From a virus: DNA of 64,000 nucleotides. The translations under genes were made by a program, and so were the position numbers. Under the pieces are notes generated by a model that saw only the letters and a list, made by a program, of their open reading frames with translations, ran no database searches and was not told the DNA's origin. The stretch lies in the IMG/VR virus record IMGVR_UViG_3300017917_001434, positions 25,593 to 89,592 of that record; one strand, given 5' to 3'. Below are positions 25,974 to 35,371 of this stretch, one piece after another (position 1 is the stretch's first letter; each line of letters opens with the position of its first letter).

Positions 25974-28900
25974 ATGGCTCTACCTAAGTGGATAACCCCA
26001 GCTGGTAATTTAGGAATAATACCTGAACTAGAGTATTATCAGTTCAATCTTGACGCTTATGATGCCAGTGGCGGAACATTAGTTTACAGTCGTGTAAGCG
26101 GACGTTTACCATTAGGTATTCAGCTGGTTAACTCCAATGGTGCAGGTAGATTACAAGGTATTCCTGTCAGTGAGTTAGGTGGGGACCAAAACGTAGAGTA
26201 CCGTTTTACTATACGTGTTAAAAACTCCAGTACCAACGAAGTTGCTGATCGAACATTTACACTAACAGTTAGCAATATTATTCCGCCAATTATTACACCA
26301 AGAAATGTTGATCTTGGAATTTTCCTTGACGGTACCATAGTAAATCAACAGCTAGTAGCCGTAGAATCTACTCCAGGTGCAGTTTTGCAATGGCGTGTTA
26401 AAAGTGGCGAACTGCCACCAGGATTGTTTTTAAGCGATACTGGGTTACTCTACGGATATATTAAACCTATTCCCGAGCCCGGTCCGGGTTCCGTTCCTGG
26501 GTGGGACTTAACTCCCTGGGATTTTGACAGTGATTTAACTGACCAATCAGTCGAAGGTGGCGACCCTACACCAGGATTAGGTTGGGACTTTTCGCTACGA
26601 GCTATTAATAAAACGTTTAATTTTACTGTTGAAGTTACTGATGGTGTAAACGTTGATAATTCTACATACAGAATAGAAGTATTTCCTCGCAGTGCATTAA
26701 CCGCAGACAATGACATATTAACTGTTGATACTGGCGACTTGTCCACTGGTGAGGGATTAGCCGATGTTGATGGTGAACGCCACGACCCAATTATTATTAC
26801 TACTCAAGAAGATCTACCGCCAATACGTCAAGGCAGTTACTTTAGTTTTAACGTTGACGCTATTGATATTGACGGCGATGTACTACAATACAGTATTCCA
26901 AGTTCTGCATCTGGTGCGTTTGATGAACAATCTCTAGTAGGACCAAGTTTACCTTACGTAGCTGCAACGCCCGTTGGTACTACATTGTTTGGTGGTGCCA
27001 ACAATCTAATAGATCCAACTACTGCTGGTTTATTTGCCGGCGATAATATCAAAGTATTTTTTAACGGTGGATGGTATGAAGCCAGTGTTGACCGTGGAAC
27101 CACAGTAAGACTTTTTGGTACTACTATAGTATCTGCAAACGTAGGCAATATTGTTACACAAACTGGAACAGCAGTTAATGCCACAGTAACTGGTATAACT
27201 GTTACTTCAGGATTTATTGAATTTGTTGGTAATTTAGTTACAGCCAACGTTGGTGACTTTATAACACAGACTGTTTCGGGTGCTAATGCAACTGTAACAT
27301 CTAATGTTATATCGCAGTCAAGAGTACCTGTTACCTTTACGTCAGGAACATTTACTGTAGGGTCTGGCAACATTAGCATTAACAGCACAGCCGTTGACTC
27401 TTATCCAGCAAATGTTCAATGTTTCACTGATTTGTCTGTAGAATATAACATTGGTTACACTGATACATTTAATCTAAACAATTCATTATTCCCTGTGTTA
27501 ATTGGTAACGGCACAGTACAAACCTCTACACTTAGCTATCCTATACAAACTGTTAGTGTCGAGATCGCTCTTGGATCATTAGCCACCGAAGGCACAGTTG
27601 GATTTGATGAATCTCGATTTGATCAGGGCACGTTGGCATTGCCATTAATTATTCCAAGTACTCAATTAAGTCAAATTGATGCGAACACTGGTTGGATTAC
27701 TGGTACTGTTCCGGCACAGACTATTAGTTCTGTAGAATATCAATTTGAATTAGTGGTATTTAAACGTGACTATCCAACTTATAGTGCATCAAGACTGTAT
27801 ACCATAACCGTATTAGGTGACTTAAATGACACAGTTGAGTGGATTACTCCTACTGATTTGGGCACCATAGAAAACGGTCGTGTCAGTGATCTATTTGTTA
27901 GAGCTGAATCAACCAAAGGCAAGCCATTGGTATACAGTCTAAAATCCAATGGCAGTCATAGATTGCCACAGGGTCTGTTATTAACCAGTGAAGGATTAAT
28001 CACAGGACGTGTCAGTTTTGAAATTTTTACTCTAGACGCATCCTCTACTACTATCGATGGCGGTAGCACAACCTTTGACAATACATACTCATTTACAGTT
28101 ACAGCACGCGATTACCAAGGTACTATTAGCAACGATCGTACCTTTACTCTTAGAGTGCTAGTAAGAAACACAAGACCCTACGAAGATCTATATCTACAGG
28201 CATTGTTATCGCTGGATCAAAGAGTTACATTTAACCAATTAATGTCTGATCGCAGTATATTCCCACTGGAATCAATATATAGATTATCAGATCCATTCTT
28301 TGGTATTGCAGAAAATATACGTACATTATTTTTAGCAGGATTGAGTCCTAGTACCTTAGAAGAATATGCGCTGTCTTTGGCTAATAATCATTTTATTAAG
28401 CGTGTGCAGTTTGGCGATGTAAAAACTGCTGTAGTTCTAGACTCTAATTTTGATGTTAAGTACGAAGTTGTATATGTTGAGATCTTTGATGAAAATACCA
28501 GCGTAGCCGGCGAAGCTCCTGCAAATACCATTGACTTAACAGAAGTAATTGATACACCATATTACGATTTAGAAAATAATCCCTACACCATTGCATATCC
28601 AAATGCTTTTGAAAATATGAGTTCAACTGTTATTGAGGATATTGGCTACGAAGACAAAGGTGCTCTGCCAGATTGGATGACCAGCAGACAACCTAACGGA
28701 CGTGTACTAGGATTTACTCGAGCTGTAGTATTGGCCTACACTGTTCCTGGTGCCAGTGAAAAAATCGCCTATAGATTAAAAGACAGCAATTTTAATTTCA
28801 ATCAACTTGACTTTACCGTTGATCGTTACATGCTGGATAATAGCTATAGTCAAAACTATAATATCACAGGAAATTCTTTCAATACCGCCGAAGAAACTAC

Positions 28901-29831
28901 ATTTGATAGATACCCAAGTCTATCAAGTGCATTCACTGAACAAGGCACTGTTAATTATGCACTTAGCGTTGCCTATGAAGATATTGACAATAGACTTGTA
29001 TCAGAAATACAAGAACTTTGGAATGGAATGGACGGTATTAAAAATTTCCGTGACGGCGATACTGTTGTCTTTGCTACTCAAGAATTCTTCCGCGGACAAT
29101 TTGACATTGGTGAATACAATCAAGGTTGGACTGATGTACAGACCATCTGGGACGGCGATGATTGGGATTACGACAGCGATTTAACTGATAATCCTTATAC
29201 CGAGGCACTACCTTGGACTGCTAACACTATATTCCAACCAGGATTCACAGTGGTGTACAACGATGTTCCTTATAGAGTAAATGCGCGATTCCAGTCCGGC
29301 ACTAGTTTTGCTATCTTTAATGTATTCAATGGTCAATTTGATGAAAATGGCGGCGGATATGATGCAACAGGTCTTGAAGGAGAAATCATTGTACCAAACA
29401 TGACACAGATTCCAATCAGTTCAGGCATTAATTTAACTGATGGACTTGGTTGGGATGCAGCTACCTATGTTCCCGGATACGACGAAAATCTATTAGACCC
29501 AACGGTACCCAACAAGCGTGCTGGTATTTGGCGTGTGAACATCAGTGACACGGATGTAGTAACCTTGACCTTTATACAGTCTGTGCCAATTAACGGTACT
29601 TTATACGTTAAAAACGGTTTCACCTATGGCGGAACTACTATCTACTATGATCCTGTTGTGAAACCCGGACTATTGTATCCAAACTACAGTATTATTCCTC
29701 AACAGATTGAAACTACCTACACAACCTTTGATGGCAACGGAACACGCTTCTTTAGTGATCGAGATGTGTACACTGTTCCAGGAAGCAATGATAAATATAT
29801 TAAATTTGGTAAACTCGGAGTTTTTAATTAA
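25974..29831 (+). CDS. large virion protein with cadherin/Ig-like repeats (1285 residues)
   Basis: The N terminus begins MALPKWITPAGNLG and continues with repeated Ig/cadherin-like blocks: LVYSRVSGRLPLGIQL, RTFTLTVSN, YIVNQQLVAVESTPG, and further on TFTLRVLVRNT. These are putative He_PIG or cadherin-type beta sandwiches. The C-terminal third has WDYDSDLTD and a proline-poor, aromatic tail (YTVPGSNDKYIKFG). It follows the small fibre gene in one operon. A fibre, baseplate or adhesin subunit is likely; the exact place in the virion is not known. Confidence 0.65.
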   Translation: MALPKWITPAGNLGIIPELEYYQFNLDAYDASGGTLVYSRVSGRLPLGIQLVNSNGAGRLQGIPVSELGGDQNVEYRFTIRVKNSSTNEVADRTFTLTVSNIIPPIITPRNVDLGIFLDGTIVNQQLVAVESTPGAVLQWRVKSGELPPGLFLSDTGLLYGYIKPIPEPGPGSVPGWDLTPWDFDSDLTDQSVEGGDPTPGLGWDFSLRAINKTFNFTVEVTDGVNVDNSTYRIEVFPRSALTADNDILTVDTGDLSTGEGLADVDGERHDPIIITTQEDLPPIRQGSYFSFNVDAIDIDGDVLQYSIPSSASGAFDEQSLVGPSLPYVAATPVGTTLFGGANNLIDPTTAGLFAGDNIKVFFNGGWYEASVDRGTTVRLFGTTIVSANVGNIVTQTGTAVNATVTGITVTSGFIEFVGNLVTANVGDFITQTVSGANATVTSNVISQSRVPVTFTSGTFTVGSGNISINSTAVDSYPANVQCFTDLSVEYNIGYTDTFNLNNSLFPVLIGNGTVQTSTLSYPIQTVSVEIALGSLATEGTVGFDESRFDQGTLALPLIIPSTQLSQIDANTGWITGTVPAQTISSVEYQFELVVFKRDYPTYSASRLYTITVLGDLNDTVEWITPTDLGTIENGRVSDLFVRAESTKGKPLVYSLKSNGSHRLPQGLLLTSEGLITGRVSFEIFTLDASSTTIDGGSTTFDNTYSFTVTARDYQGTISNDRTFTLRVLVRNTRPYEDLYLQALLSLDQRVTFNQLMSDRSIFPLESIYRLSDPFFGIAENIRTLFLAGLSPSTLEEYALSLANNHFIKRVQFGDVKTAVVLDSNFDVKYEVVYVEIFDENTSVAGEAPANTIDLTEVIDTPYYDLENNPYTIAYPNAFENMSSTVIEDIGYEDKGALPDWMTSRQPNGRVLGFTRAVVLAYTVPGASEKIAYRLKDSNFNFNQLDFTVDRYMLDNSYSQNYNITGNSFNTAEETTFDRYPSLSSAFTEQGTVNYALSVAYEDIDNRLVSEIQELWNGMDGIKNFRDGDTVVFATQEFFRGQFDIGEYNQGWTDVQTIWDGDDWDYDSDLTDNPYTEALPWTANTIFQPGFTVVYNDVPYRVNARFQSGTSFAIFNVFNGQFDENGGGYDATGLEGEIIVPNMTQIPISSGINLTDGLGWDAATYVPGYDENLLDPTVPNKRAGIWRVNISDTDVVTLTFIQSVPINGTLYVKNGFTYGGTTIYYDPVVKPGLLYPNYSIIPQQIETTYTTFDGNGTRFFSDRDVYTVPGSNDKYIKFGKLGVFN

Positions 29832-29833
29832 CC

Positions 29834-30733
29834 ATGACATCATCAATTAACCCAAACAATATTGACGGCCAGTATCCTGTTGCCGGTCAAGATAATGACA
29901 GTCAGGGATTTCGTGATAATTTCACTAATATCAGAAATAACCTAACTTTTGCAAAAACAGAGATTGAAGACCTACAACAAAACGTGCTGTTAAAAGGTGC
30001 ATTGTCAGGTGCTACACTAGACAACGAAATGAGTAACACACAGCTAAAAGGTGTTCAGTGCTTACGTTTTACAGAAACCATTGACGAACTAGGCCCTCTC
30101 AGCGGAACAGTTACAATAGATTGGCAACAAGCACACTTTCATGTTTTAGAAACCAGTGGAAGTGTAGAATTAGATTTCATTGGTTGGCCAACTAGTGGAT
30201 TTTTTACTAAACTACGTTTAGAGGTTGACGTTACTAGCACAGCACATACATTAACATTGCCAACTGAAGTTACTCAAGGTGCACGTTTTATACGTGGTGC
30301 AGCCCTTGACAGTGTAACTGGTAAATGGACTATTACGTTTACACAAATTGGTGTTTATCAATTTGAATTTAGTAGCTACAACAACGGTACTACTATAACA
30401 ATGTTTGATTTAACACGCAACAGTAACCCAGCATTAACTGATTATCAATATCTAACTCCAACAGCAGGCGGCTTTGCTAATATCAGCGCATACGCATCAA
30501 CTGTTATTGTTAATCCAGCTGGTACTATTGCTAGTGCTAATATTAATTTTCCTGCAAATACCAGTGTATTAGATGGACAAACTATAAGTTTTGCCTTTGG
30601 AAATACCATTACTACATCAACGTTATTTGGTAATGGTGCTACAATCAGTGGTACGTTAACCACTGCTGGTGCTACAACACCTGCAAAATTCATTTACAAG
30701 CAATCAACAAACACTTGGTATAGATTAGGTTAA
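29834..30733 (+). CDS. virion or fibre protein with GFRDNF motif
   Basis: 299 residues, two bases after the previous stop. Starts MTSSINPNNIDGQYPVAGQDNDSQGFRDNFTNIR, the N-terminal motif of many T4-like aquatic fibre proteins (PVAGQDNDSQGFRDNF), then coiled helix, then beta strands with a Thr-rich end (TISGTLTTAGATTPAKF). It ends the fibre operon before the MazG promoter hairpin. Confidence 0.65.
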   Translation: MTSSINPNNIDGQYPVAGQDNDSQGFRDNFTNIRNNLTFAKTEIEDLQQNVLLKGALSGATLDNEMSNTQLKGVQCLRFTETIDELGPLSGTVTIDWQQAHFHVLETSGSVELDFIGWPTSGFFTKLRLEVDVTSTAHTLTLPTEVTQGARFIRGAALDSVTGKWTITFTQIGVYQFEFSSYNNGTTITMFDLTRNSNPALTDYQYLTPTAGGFANISAYASTVIVNPAGTIASANINFPANTSVLDGQTISFAFGNTITTSTLFGNGATISGTLTTAGATTPAKFIYKQSTNTWYRLG

Positions 30734-30747
30734 TATACCAAAAATCA

Positions 30748-30776
30748 TTGACTCCTTATAGTTTATGCTGTATAGT
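30748..30776 (+). promoter_or_regulatory. sigma70-type promoter of the mazG operon
   Basis: TTGACT (30748-30753), 17-base spacer, TATAGT (30771-30776). It lies inside the hairpin described next. Confidence 0.7.
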
Positions 30777-30795
30777 ATAGCTATAAGGAGTTTTC
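30751..30795 (+). terminator. terminator or attenuator hairpin around the mazG promoter
   Basis: ACTCCTTATAG (30751-30761) pairs with CTATAAGGAGT (30781-30791), 11 bp, followed by TTTCTTTT. The loop holds the -10 box, and the right arm holds the AAGGAG ribosome binding site of mazG. RNA starting at about 30783 lacks the left arm and leaves that site free. Confidence 0.6.
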
Positions 30796-30799
30796 TTTT

Positions 30800-31213
30800 A
30801 TGAGCAATCAAATCGATCTAAACAAATATCAAGAGTTTGTTGAAGCTGTGACATCAGCAGAATCAAACTACTGCGGACAATTTGTAAGCCAACTACAGTA
30901 TCTTAAAAGCAATTCAGATGTTAATTTTAGTCTACTGCTTACCGCAGTTATTGGCCTAAGTGCTGAAACAGGTGAGTTTGCTGAAATACCCAAAAAGATC
31001 TTGTTTCAAGGTAAACCATTGAATGAAGAAAGTCTATTTCATATGAAACGTGAACTAGGTGATATCATGTGGTATTGGGTAAATGCTTGCCGTGCTCTTA
31101 ACCTAGATCCTAATGATGTTATTGCTGAAAACGTAAATAAACTACAGAGTCGCTATCCTGGCGGCACGTTTGACGCTTACTACAGCGAGAATAGGAAACA
31201 AGGAGACTTGTAA
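30800..31213 (+). CDS. MazG-like nucleotide pyrophosphohydrolase
   Basis: 137 residues. The four acidic residues of the MazG/all-alpha NTP-PPase site are visible: AETGEFAE in the first helix and KRELGDIMWYW in the second, with a Leu/Tyr-rich C terminus. These enzymes hydrolyse NTPs or ppGpp-like nucleotides; phage MazG is thought to reshape the host nucleotide or stress state. The AAGGAG Shine-Dalgarno is 9 bases before the ATG, inside the hairpin arm. Confidence 0.82.
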   Translation: MSNQIDLNKYQEFVEAVTSAESNYCGQFVSQLQYLKSNSDVNFSLLLTAVIGLSAETGEFAEIPKKILFQGKPLNEESLFHMKRELGDIMWYWVNACRALNLDPNDVIAENVNKLQSRYPGGTFDAYYSENRKQGDL

Positions 31214-31449
31214 TGCACCCATTGACCCCTGATTTATCTAAACTGACCGACGACGAACTACATAAAAAACGTGGCGAGTTGATGAATCGATTGACGTTTG
31301 CTTATCGTATGGGTCACTCTGATATAGTTGGACAAGCTCAATTAATTCTAGGCGATTACGAAGCAGAAATATCGCGTCGTAATCAAAAAATGCTAGAAGA
31401 AATGCAAAAAACTAATCCCGGCTTTAAAGACAAGATTGATATTAAATGA
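31213..31449 (+). CDS. small helical unknown protein
   Basis: 78 residues, overlapping the mazG stop by one base and the next gene by four. Starts MHPLTPDLSKLTDDELHKKRGELMNRL, a helical pattern, then an amphipathic helix (QAQLILGDYEAEISRRNQKML). Function unknown; a tail-assembly or regulatory role cannot be decided. Confidence 0.5.
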   Translation: MHPLTPDLSKLTDDELHKKRGELMNRLTFAYRMGHSDIVGQAQLILGDYEAEISRRNQKMLEEMQKTNPGFKDKIDIK

Positions 31450-31958
31450 AATACGACCGCTACGGTAGAACTTATACAACTAGTAATGAGCTATGCGAAT
31501 TACTATATAAAAATCCCGATTTAGATCTAAGTCTGTTTCAAGTTGAAGATCCGCAGGAGTTCAACAAAAGCCGACATGAGTTACACGCAGAAGTTCCTAA
31601 CTTATCTGGATATGTTGAACTAGCAGAAAGTGTGGATGTGTTTGATCAACGCTGGCAAGCTAAATGGCACATGCCCAACGAATACAAAGAACTAGATATT
31701 GCTGAATATGTATTAGGGCTGTGCAAAGAAGATTACGAACTACAACGTGTAGGTCAAGAGTTACTGTTATTTCAAGAACGTGATGCGTTCGATCTATTAC
31801 GCTATATGAAATATCTAGTAGATACTTTACGTAAACATAATATTGTTTGGGGTGTAGGTCGTGGTAGTAGTGTAGCAAGTTATGTGCTGTTTTTATTAGG
31901 AGTACATAAAATTGACAGCCTATACTATAATTTAGATATCGAAGAATTCCTCAAATAA
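31446..31958 (+). CDS. DNA polymerase III alpha (DnaE) palm fragment
   Basis: 170 residues. The C-terminal part, NIVWGVGRGSSVASYVLFLLGVHKIDSLYYN, matches the start of the polymerase palm of bacterial Pol III alpha (GPGRGSAAGSLVAY, then DIDP.KYNLLFERFL). Here the chain ends right after that block (EEFLK), before the PDID catalytic aspartate motif, so it cannot polymerise by itself. A few other phages carry such stand-alone fragments. It may bind the host replisome, for example the clamp or the tau subunit. Follows mazG by operon overlap. Confidence 0.7.
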   Translation: MKYDRYGRTYTTSNELCELLYKNPDLDLSLFQVEDPQEFNKSRHELHAEVPNLSGYVELAESVDVFDQRWQAKWHMPNEYKELDIAEYVLGLCKEDYELQRVGQELLLFQERDAFDLLRYMKYLVDTLRKHNIVWGVGRGSSVASYVLFLLGVHKIDSLYYNLDIEEFLK

Positions 31959-31961
31959 ATA
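31954..31961 (+). promoter_or_regulatory. late promoter box AATAAATA
   Basis: Overlaps the end of the DnaE fragment and lies 24 bases before the start of the next gene; TAGGAGAAAT Shine-Dalgarno between. Confidence 0.5.
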
Positions 31962-31985
31962 CGCATATATTAGGAGAAATAAACT

Positions 31986-32420
31986 ATGGCTAAACAATAC
32001 AGATCAGCTATGGGCAAGATTGTTGATATTGACGCACTGCGTCTTGCTAATGAAAGTGCCATTGCTCTGGGTAACATGAAAGTTAATGCCCGCGGTGATG
32101 AATTAGGTCCCGGTGGTAAGGTACTAAAAACTCGCGCTCAACTAATGCGAGAATATCACAAAATTAATACCCCAATGATGAACGATGATGTTGTTCTAGA
32201 TACCGATGCACCTATAGTTAACAAACCCACCGGTAAGTTGACTACACCAATGGTAAAAGATACACCAATTTCAGACACTTCCGATGATGCCGCAACAGCT
32301 AACAAACCTCGTGGAAGTTTTGCAGAAGCTGTAGCTAATGAAACTGAAGTAAACACAGAACTGTTAGAACCAAAATCATTGTTAGGCAGTAACAAGCCTA
32401 CCGGTGTACAACGTATTTAG
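31986..32420 (+). CDS. T4-like conserved unknown protein
   Basis: 144 residues, TAGGAG just upstream. Starts MAKQYRSAMGKIVDIDALRLANE and has the block ALGNMKVNARGDELGPGGKV, which recurs in T4-like cyanophage genomes, then a disordered, Thr/Pro-rich middle with VNKPTGK and KPRGS motifs and an end LLGSNKPTGVQRI. It may be a head-related or scaffold-associated protein; no function is established. Confidence 0.55.
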   Translation: MAKQYRSAMGKIVDIDALRLANESAIALGNMKVNARGDELGPGGKVLKTRAQLMREYHKINTPMMNDDVVLDTDAPIVNKPTGKLTTPMVKDTPISDTSDDAATANKPRGSFAEAVANETEVNTELLEPKSLLGSNKPTGVQRI

Positions 32421-32431
32421 AAAGGTGTAAT

Positions 32432-32788
32432 ATGACCAGCGTTTTTGAGCCAGATAGAATTAAATCTATTAGAGCACTAAGAGATCACGTCATTGTATGT
32501 GATATGAACTTTGATCAAAAAATCAGCCACGGCGGTATTATTATCCCCAGCGGCGATGGCAAACTAGAAGGCGTACATGCTCGTTGGGGTCGTGTGTACG
32601 CTATCGGACCTAAACAACGAGACATACAGGTAGGGCAGTATGTCTTAGTCAAACACGGTCGCTGGACCAGAGGTATTGATATTGTTGACGATGCAGGCGA
32701 AAAAACTATTCGTCGAATAGACAATGCTGATATTTTAATGGTAAGCGACGAACCAATGGTTGACGAAACCATTGGAGATGGGTTATAA
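32432..32788 (+). CDS. GroES-type co-chaperonin, gp31-like
   Basis: 118 residues with a GroES fold read: IKSIRALRDHVIVCDM, mobile loop with SHGGIIIPSGD (the III contacts GroEL), WGRVYAIGPKQRDIQVGQYVLVKHGRWTR and an end DNADILMVSD. It is more divergent than the GroES at 2704 and carries a C-terminal extension. T4 gp31 is the GroES-like lid needed to fold the major head protein gp23 in GroEL, and this gene sits beside a clamp loader, as gp31 and replication genes do in many T4-like phages. So the phage has two lids for GroEL. Confidence 0.85.
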   Translation: MTSVFEPDRIKSIRALRDHVIVCDMNFDQKISHGGIIIPSGDGKLEGVHARWGRVYAIGPKQRDIQVGQYVLVKHGRWTRGIDIVDDAGEKTIRRIDNADILMVSDEPMVDETIGDGL

Positions 32789-32818
32789 TATTAACAACTC
32801 AACTACAAAAGGCGTTCA

Positions 32819-33739
32819 ATGAAACAATTATGGGTAGAACAGTATCGCCCTCGCGATATTGAGGGCTATGTCTTTCGCGATGAAGCACAGCGAGATCAAG
32901 TAAAGTCCTGGATCAAAGATGGTAGTATTCCGCATTTGCTGTTCAGTGGTGCTGCAGGCATTGGCAAAACAACCTTAGCTAAAATTCTTATAAATGCGTT
33001 AGGTATCGATGAATACGATGTATTGGAACTAAATGCTTCACGTACCAACAGTGTCGACGATGTGCGAGAAAAAATTACTAATTTTGTTAGCACTATGCCT
33101 TTTGGCAGTTTTAAGATTGTTTTGTTAGATGAAGCAGACTATTTGAGTCCAAATGCACAGGCTGCCTTACGTGGTGTTATGGAAGAGTATAGTCAAACTG
33201 CTCGTTTTATTTTAACCTGTAACTATCCGCATAAGATTATTCCGGCACTACACAGTCGTTGTCAGGGTTTTCATATTGAAAAAGTTGATCACACTGAATT
33301 CACTGCTCGTGCCGCAACTGTACTAGTAACCGAAGGGGTAGAGTTTGATTTAGATACCCTTGATAGTTATGTTAAAGCTACCTACCCTGATCTGCGTAAA
33401 TGTTTAAATTTGTTACAGATGAACAGTACAGGCGGCAAATTAATTGCTCCTAGCGAAAGTAACAACAGCACCGCTGACTATAAACTTGCTATGGTAGATC
33501 TGTTCAAACATGGGAAAATTAAAGAAGCACGACAACTGTTATGCAGTCAAGCCCGCCCAGAAGAAATGGATGATGTTTTCCGCTGGCTATACGATAATCT
33601 ACAGTTATTTGCAAAAACAGAAGAACAGGAAGACGAAGCAATTCTTATTATTCGCAAAGGGCTAGTCAACCATACTATGTGTGCAGACGCCGAGATTAAT
33701 CTGTCAGCTACACTTGTTGAATTAAGTCAAATAGGATAA
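32819..33739 (+). CDS. sliding-clamp loader ATPase (gp44/RFC small subunit type)
   Basis: 306 residues. Walker A SGAAGIGKTT (about 43-52), Walker B LLDEADYLS (about 102-110), sensor 1 region FILTCNYPHKIIPAL with the SRC motif HSRC, then a helical collar domain. It belongs to the clade with T4 gp44 and archaeal-eukaryal RFC. With a sliding clamp it loads gp45 on DNA, and in T4 the loaded clamp is also required for late transcription, fitting the TATAAATA promoters here. A separate gp62 partner was not identified in the window. Confidence 0.9.
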   Translation: MKQLWVEQYRPRDIEGYVFRDEAQRDQVKSWIKDGSIPHLLFSGAAGIGKTTLAKILINALGIDEYDVLELNASRTNSVDDVREKITNFVSTMPFGSFKIVLLDEADYLSPNAQAALRGVMEEYSQTARFILTCNYPHKIIPALHSRCQGFHIEKVDHTEFTARAATVLVTEGVEFDLDTLDSYVKATYPDLRKCLNLLQMNSTGGKLIAPSESNNSTADYKLAMVDLFKHGKIKEARQLLCSQARPEEMDDVFRWLYDNLQLFAKTEEQEDEAILIIRKGLVNHTMCADAEINLSATLVELSQIG

Positions 33740-33743
33740 CACT

Positions 33744-34058
33744 GTGAAAAATCTAAACATTTATCTAGTGGCAAATTACATAGGACGGCCAAAAGATCCT
33801 AGACGTACCTTTGAAAAAGGTTACGTAAATAATCCCGACAATATGATATATGATGAACACATATACCTATGTCGAGGATTACGCAACAAAGATCACCAAA
33901 ACAGTGTTGTTTTGGATCTAACTGAACAAAAAATTATTAAAAATACCTTCAAAACAGGCGCTAGTTTTGAAGAAGCGTTTACTCACTACTATGAGGGTTA
34001 CGGTGACTACATTGATGACTGTGTAAACAAATTAAATGAAGCGTTACAAGTTAAATGA
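33744..34058 (+). CDS. unknown protein after the clamp loader
   Basis: 104 residues with a GTG start. Begins MKNLNIYLVANYIGRPKDPRRTF, a basic stretch, then IYLCRGLRNKDHQNSVVLDL and a C-terminal helix (DYIDDCVNKLNEALQ). It has the position of T4 gp62 (the clamp-loader partner) but is shorter (104 versus 187) and shows no clear similarity; a different role is just as likely. Overlaps the cupin gene by 23 bases. Confidence 0.45.
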   Translation: MKNLNIYLVANYIGRPKDPRRTFEKGYVNNPDNMIYDEHIYLCRGLRNKDHQNSVVLDLTEQKIIKNTFKTGASFEEAFTHYYEGYGDYIDDCVNKLNEALQVK

Positions 34059-34356
34059 GTGCGGAGCCCGTGGCTGGTTCTTGGGCGATTTTTCCGGTAG
34101 TGTACTACCCACAAAAGACTTTGAAGTATGCTACCAAAAGAATCCTCGCAGTCAGACAGCCAGTCATATTCATAAGGTTGCCCACGAAATTACATTAGTA
34201 ATCAGTGGGCGTCAGATATGTAACGGACAAATGTTTGAAGCTGGGGATATTTGTGTACTAGAGCCAGGCGATATAAGTCAGATTGAATACCTAGAAGAAA
34301 CCGAAGTAGTCACTATTAAAGTTCCAAGTGTACCTGGCGACAAATATCTTCTCTAA
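34036..34356 (+). CDS. cupin-domain protein
   Basis: 106 residues. The cupin core HIHKVAHEITLVISGRQICNGQMFEAGDICVLEPGD has the metal-binding His residues (HxH with a later H/E pattern) and the G...G turn. Cupins act as isomerases, dioxygenases or sugar-binding proteins; the substrate cannot be told. It overlaps the gene before it, and converges on the radical SAM gene with a 4-base overlap of stops. Confidence 0.75.
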   Translation: MKRYKLNECGARGWFLGDFSGSVLPTKDFEVCYQKNPRSQTASHIHKVAHEITLVISGRQICNGQMFEAGDICVLEPGDISQIEYLEETEVVTIKVPSVPGDKYLL

Positions 34357-35366
34357 GAATCTTTAACACCGCAAGTTTGATTACAACGCCAAAGTCTGCC
34401 TTCCTTGTAGCTATTTTTACTCCAGGATTCTTCGACCCGATTGAACCATTCCATACACTCTCGTAATGGTCTTTTTAGAGCATTAATTTCTTCATTGCCT
34501 ATCAGTTCTTTAATCTGTTCTAGTCCGTAGACATACGCAGGCGAATAAGTCTTTGGCATGATTCCTAGATAACAACAAGGGCTTACATCTCCATTGGCAC
34601 TAATGTAGATTGTTCTGTCTCTAATTGTTTCGCAGTCAATTTTTTTATGCACCGGATCTGTATATTTTCTAGTTTTAGAAAACTGTATAATATCTTCTAA
34701 ATGTTTGTGATATGTTTTATATTTGCCTACATCTTTGGAGCCAATGGAATGAGTATAGTTTCCATCTCTGTCATAGGCAGCACCCTGATTTCTACCATGG
34801 TCTACTGGAGTGAAATCACTAAAGCCTAATTCTTTAGCTAGTTTACGACATTGTTCAATTTGATGTCTATTATGATCAAACTCAATCATTTTCCATATGG
34901 CCGTTCCGCCAGCATTCATAAAAATTTTTGCATTTTTAATAACAGTATGCCAGTCGGTGTCTGCCCTATATAAACTATGGGTGTCTTCAAGACCATCGAG
35001 GGCAAATATGATTTCAATATTGCCTAATTTGCCCAAGGCGGTCCAAAATTCACGATCTCTGGCACTACCATTGGTACCAATGGACACAAAAAGTGACGGG
35101 TTGTGTTGTCTAAAATAACTAATAATTTCTAAGGATTCAGGGGCTAACATAAAGTCCCCAAAATTGCCATTGATGTACAATCTTTTTAACCTACCAATAA
35201 AGTCTGGTTCGAATATTTTTTTGATGTCATCTAAGGATAAAGAGGTTTCAGGATACCCTAAATTTATAGGGTATCCGTGAAAGTTTCTTGGACAAAGAAT
35301 GCAACGTGCGTTACATTTCGTTGAAAGTTCAAGATGTATTACTCTTACATCTTCATATTTTATCAT
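34353..35366 (-). CDS. radical SAM protein with SPASM-like domain
   Basis: 337 residues, minus strand. CNARCILC gives Cys18, Cys22 and Cys25 (C-x3-C-x2-C), the [4Fe-4S] site of the radical SAM family, followed by a TIM-barrel run (LYINGNFGDFML, ALDGLEDTHSLYRA). The C-terminal region has SANGDVSPCCYLG and CMEW ... CNQTCG, a SPASM-like auxiliary cluster domain, so it likely modifies a peptide, lipid or sugar substrate. The start is 5 bases from a perfect TATAAATA (35372-35379 complement), predicting a leaderless late mRNA. Its substrate is unknown. An Fe-S carrier gene is at 24773. Confidence 0.85.
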   Translation of the reverse strand: MIKYEDVRVIHLELSTKCNARCILCPRNFHGYPINLGYPETSLSLDDIKKIFEPDFIGRLKRLYINGNFGDFMLAPESLEIISYFRQHNPSLFVSIGTNGSARDREFWTALGKLGNIEIIFALDGLEDTHSLYRADTDWHTVIKNAKIFMNAGGTAIWKMIEFDHNRHQIEQCRKLAKELGFSDFTPVDHGRNQGAAYDRDGNYTHSIGSKDVGKYKTYHKHLEDIIQFSKTRKYTDPVHKKIDCETIRDRTIYISANGDVSPCCYLGIMPKTYSPAYVYGLEQIKELIGNEEINALKRPLRECMEWFNRVEESWSKNSYKEGRLWRCNQTCGVKDS

Positions 35367-35371
35367 GCTAC

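Noticed and set aside
33744-34058. T4 gp62 (clamp-loader partner) after the gp44-like gene
   Set aside because: Position fits, but the protein is much shorter and shows no recognisable likeness, so it was left unnamed.
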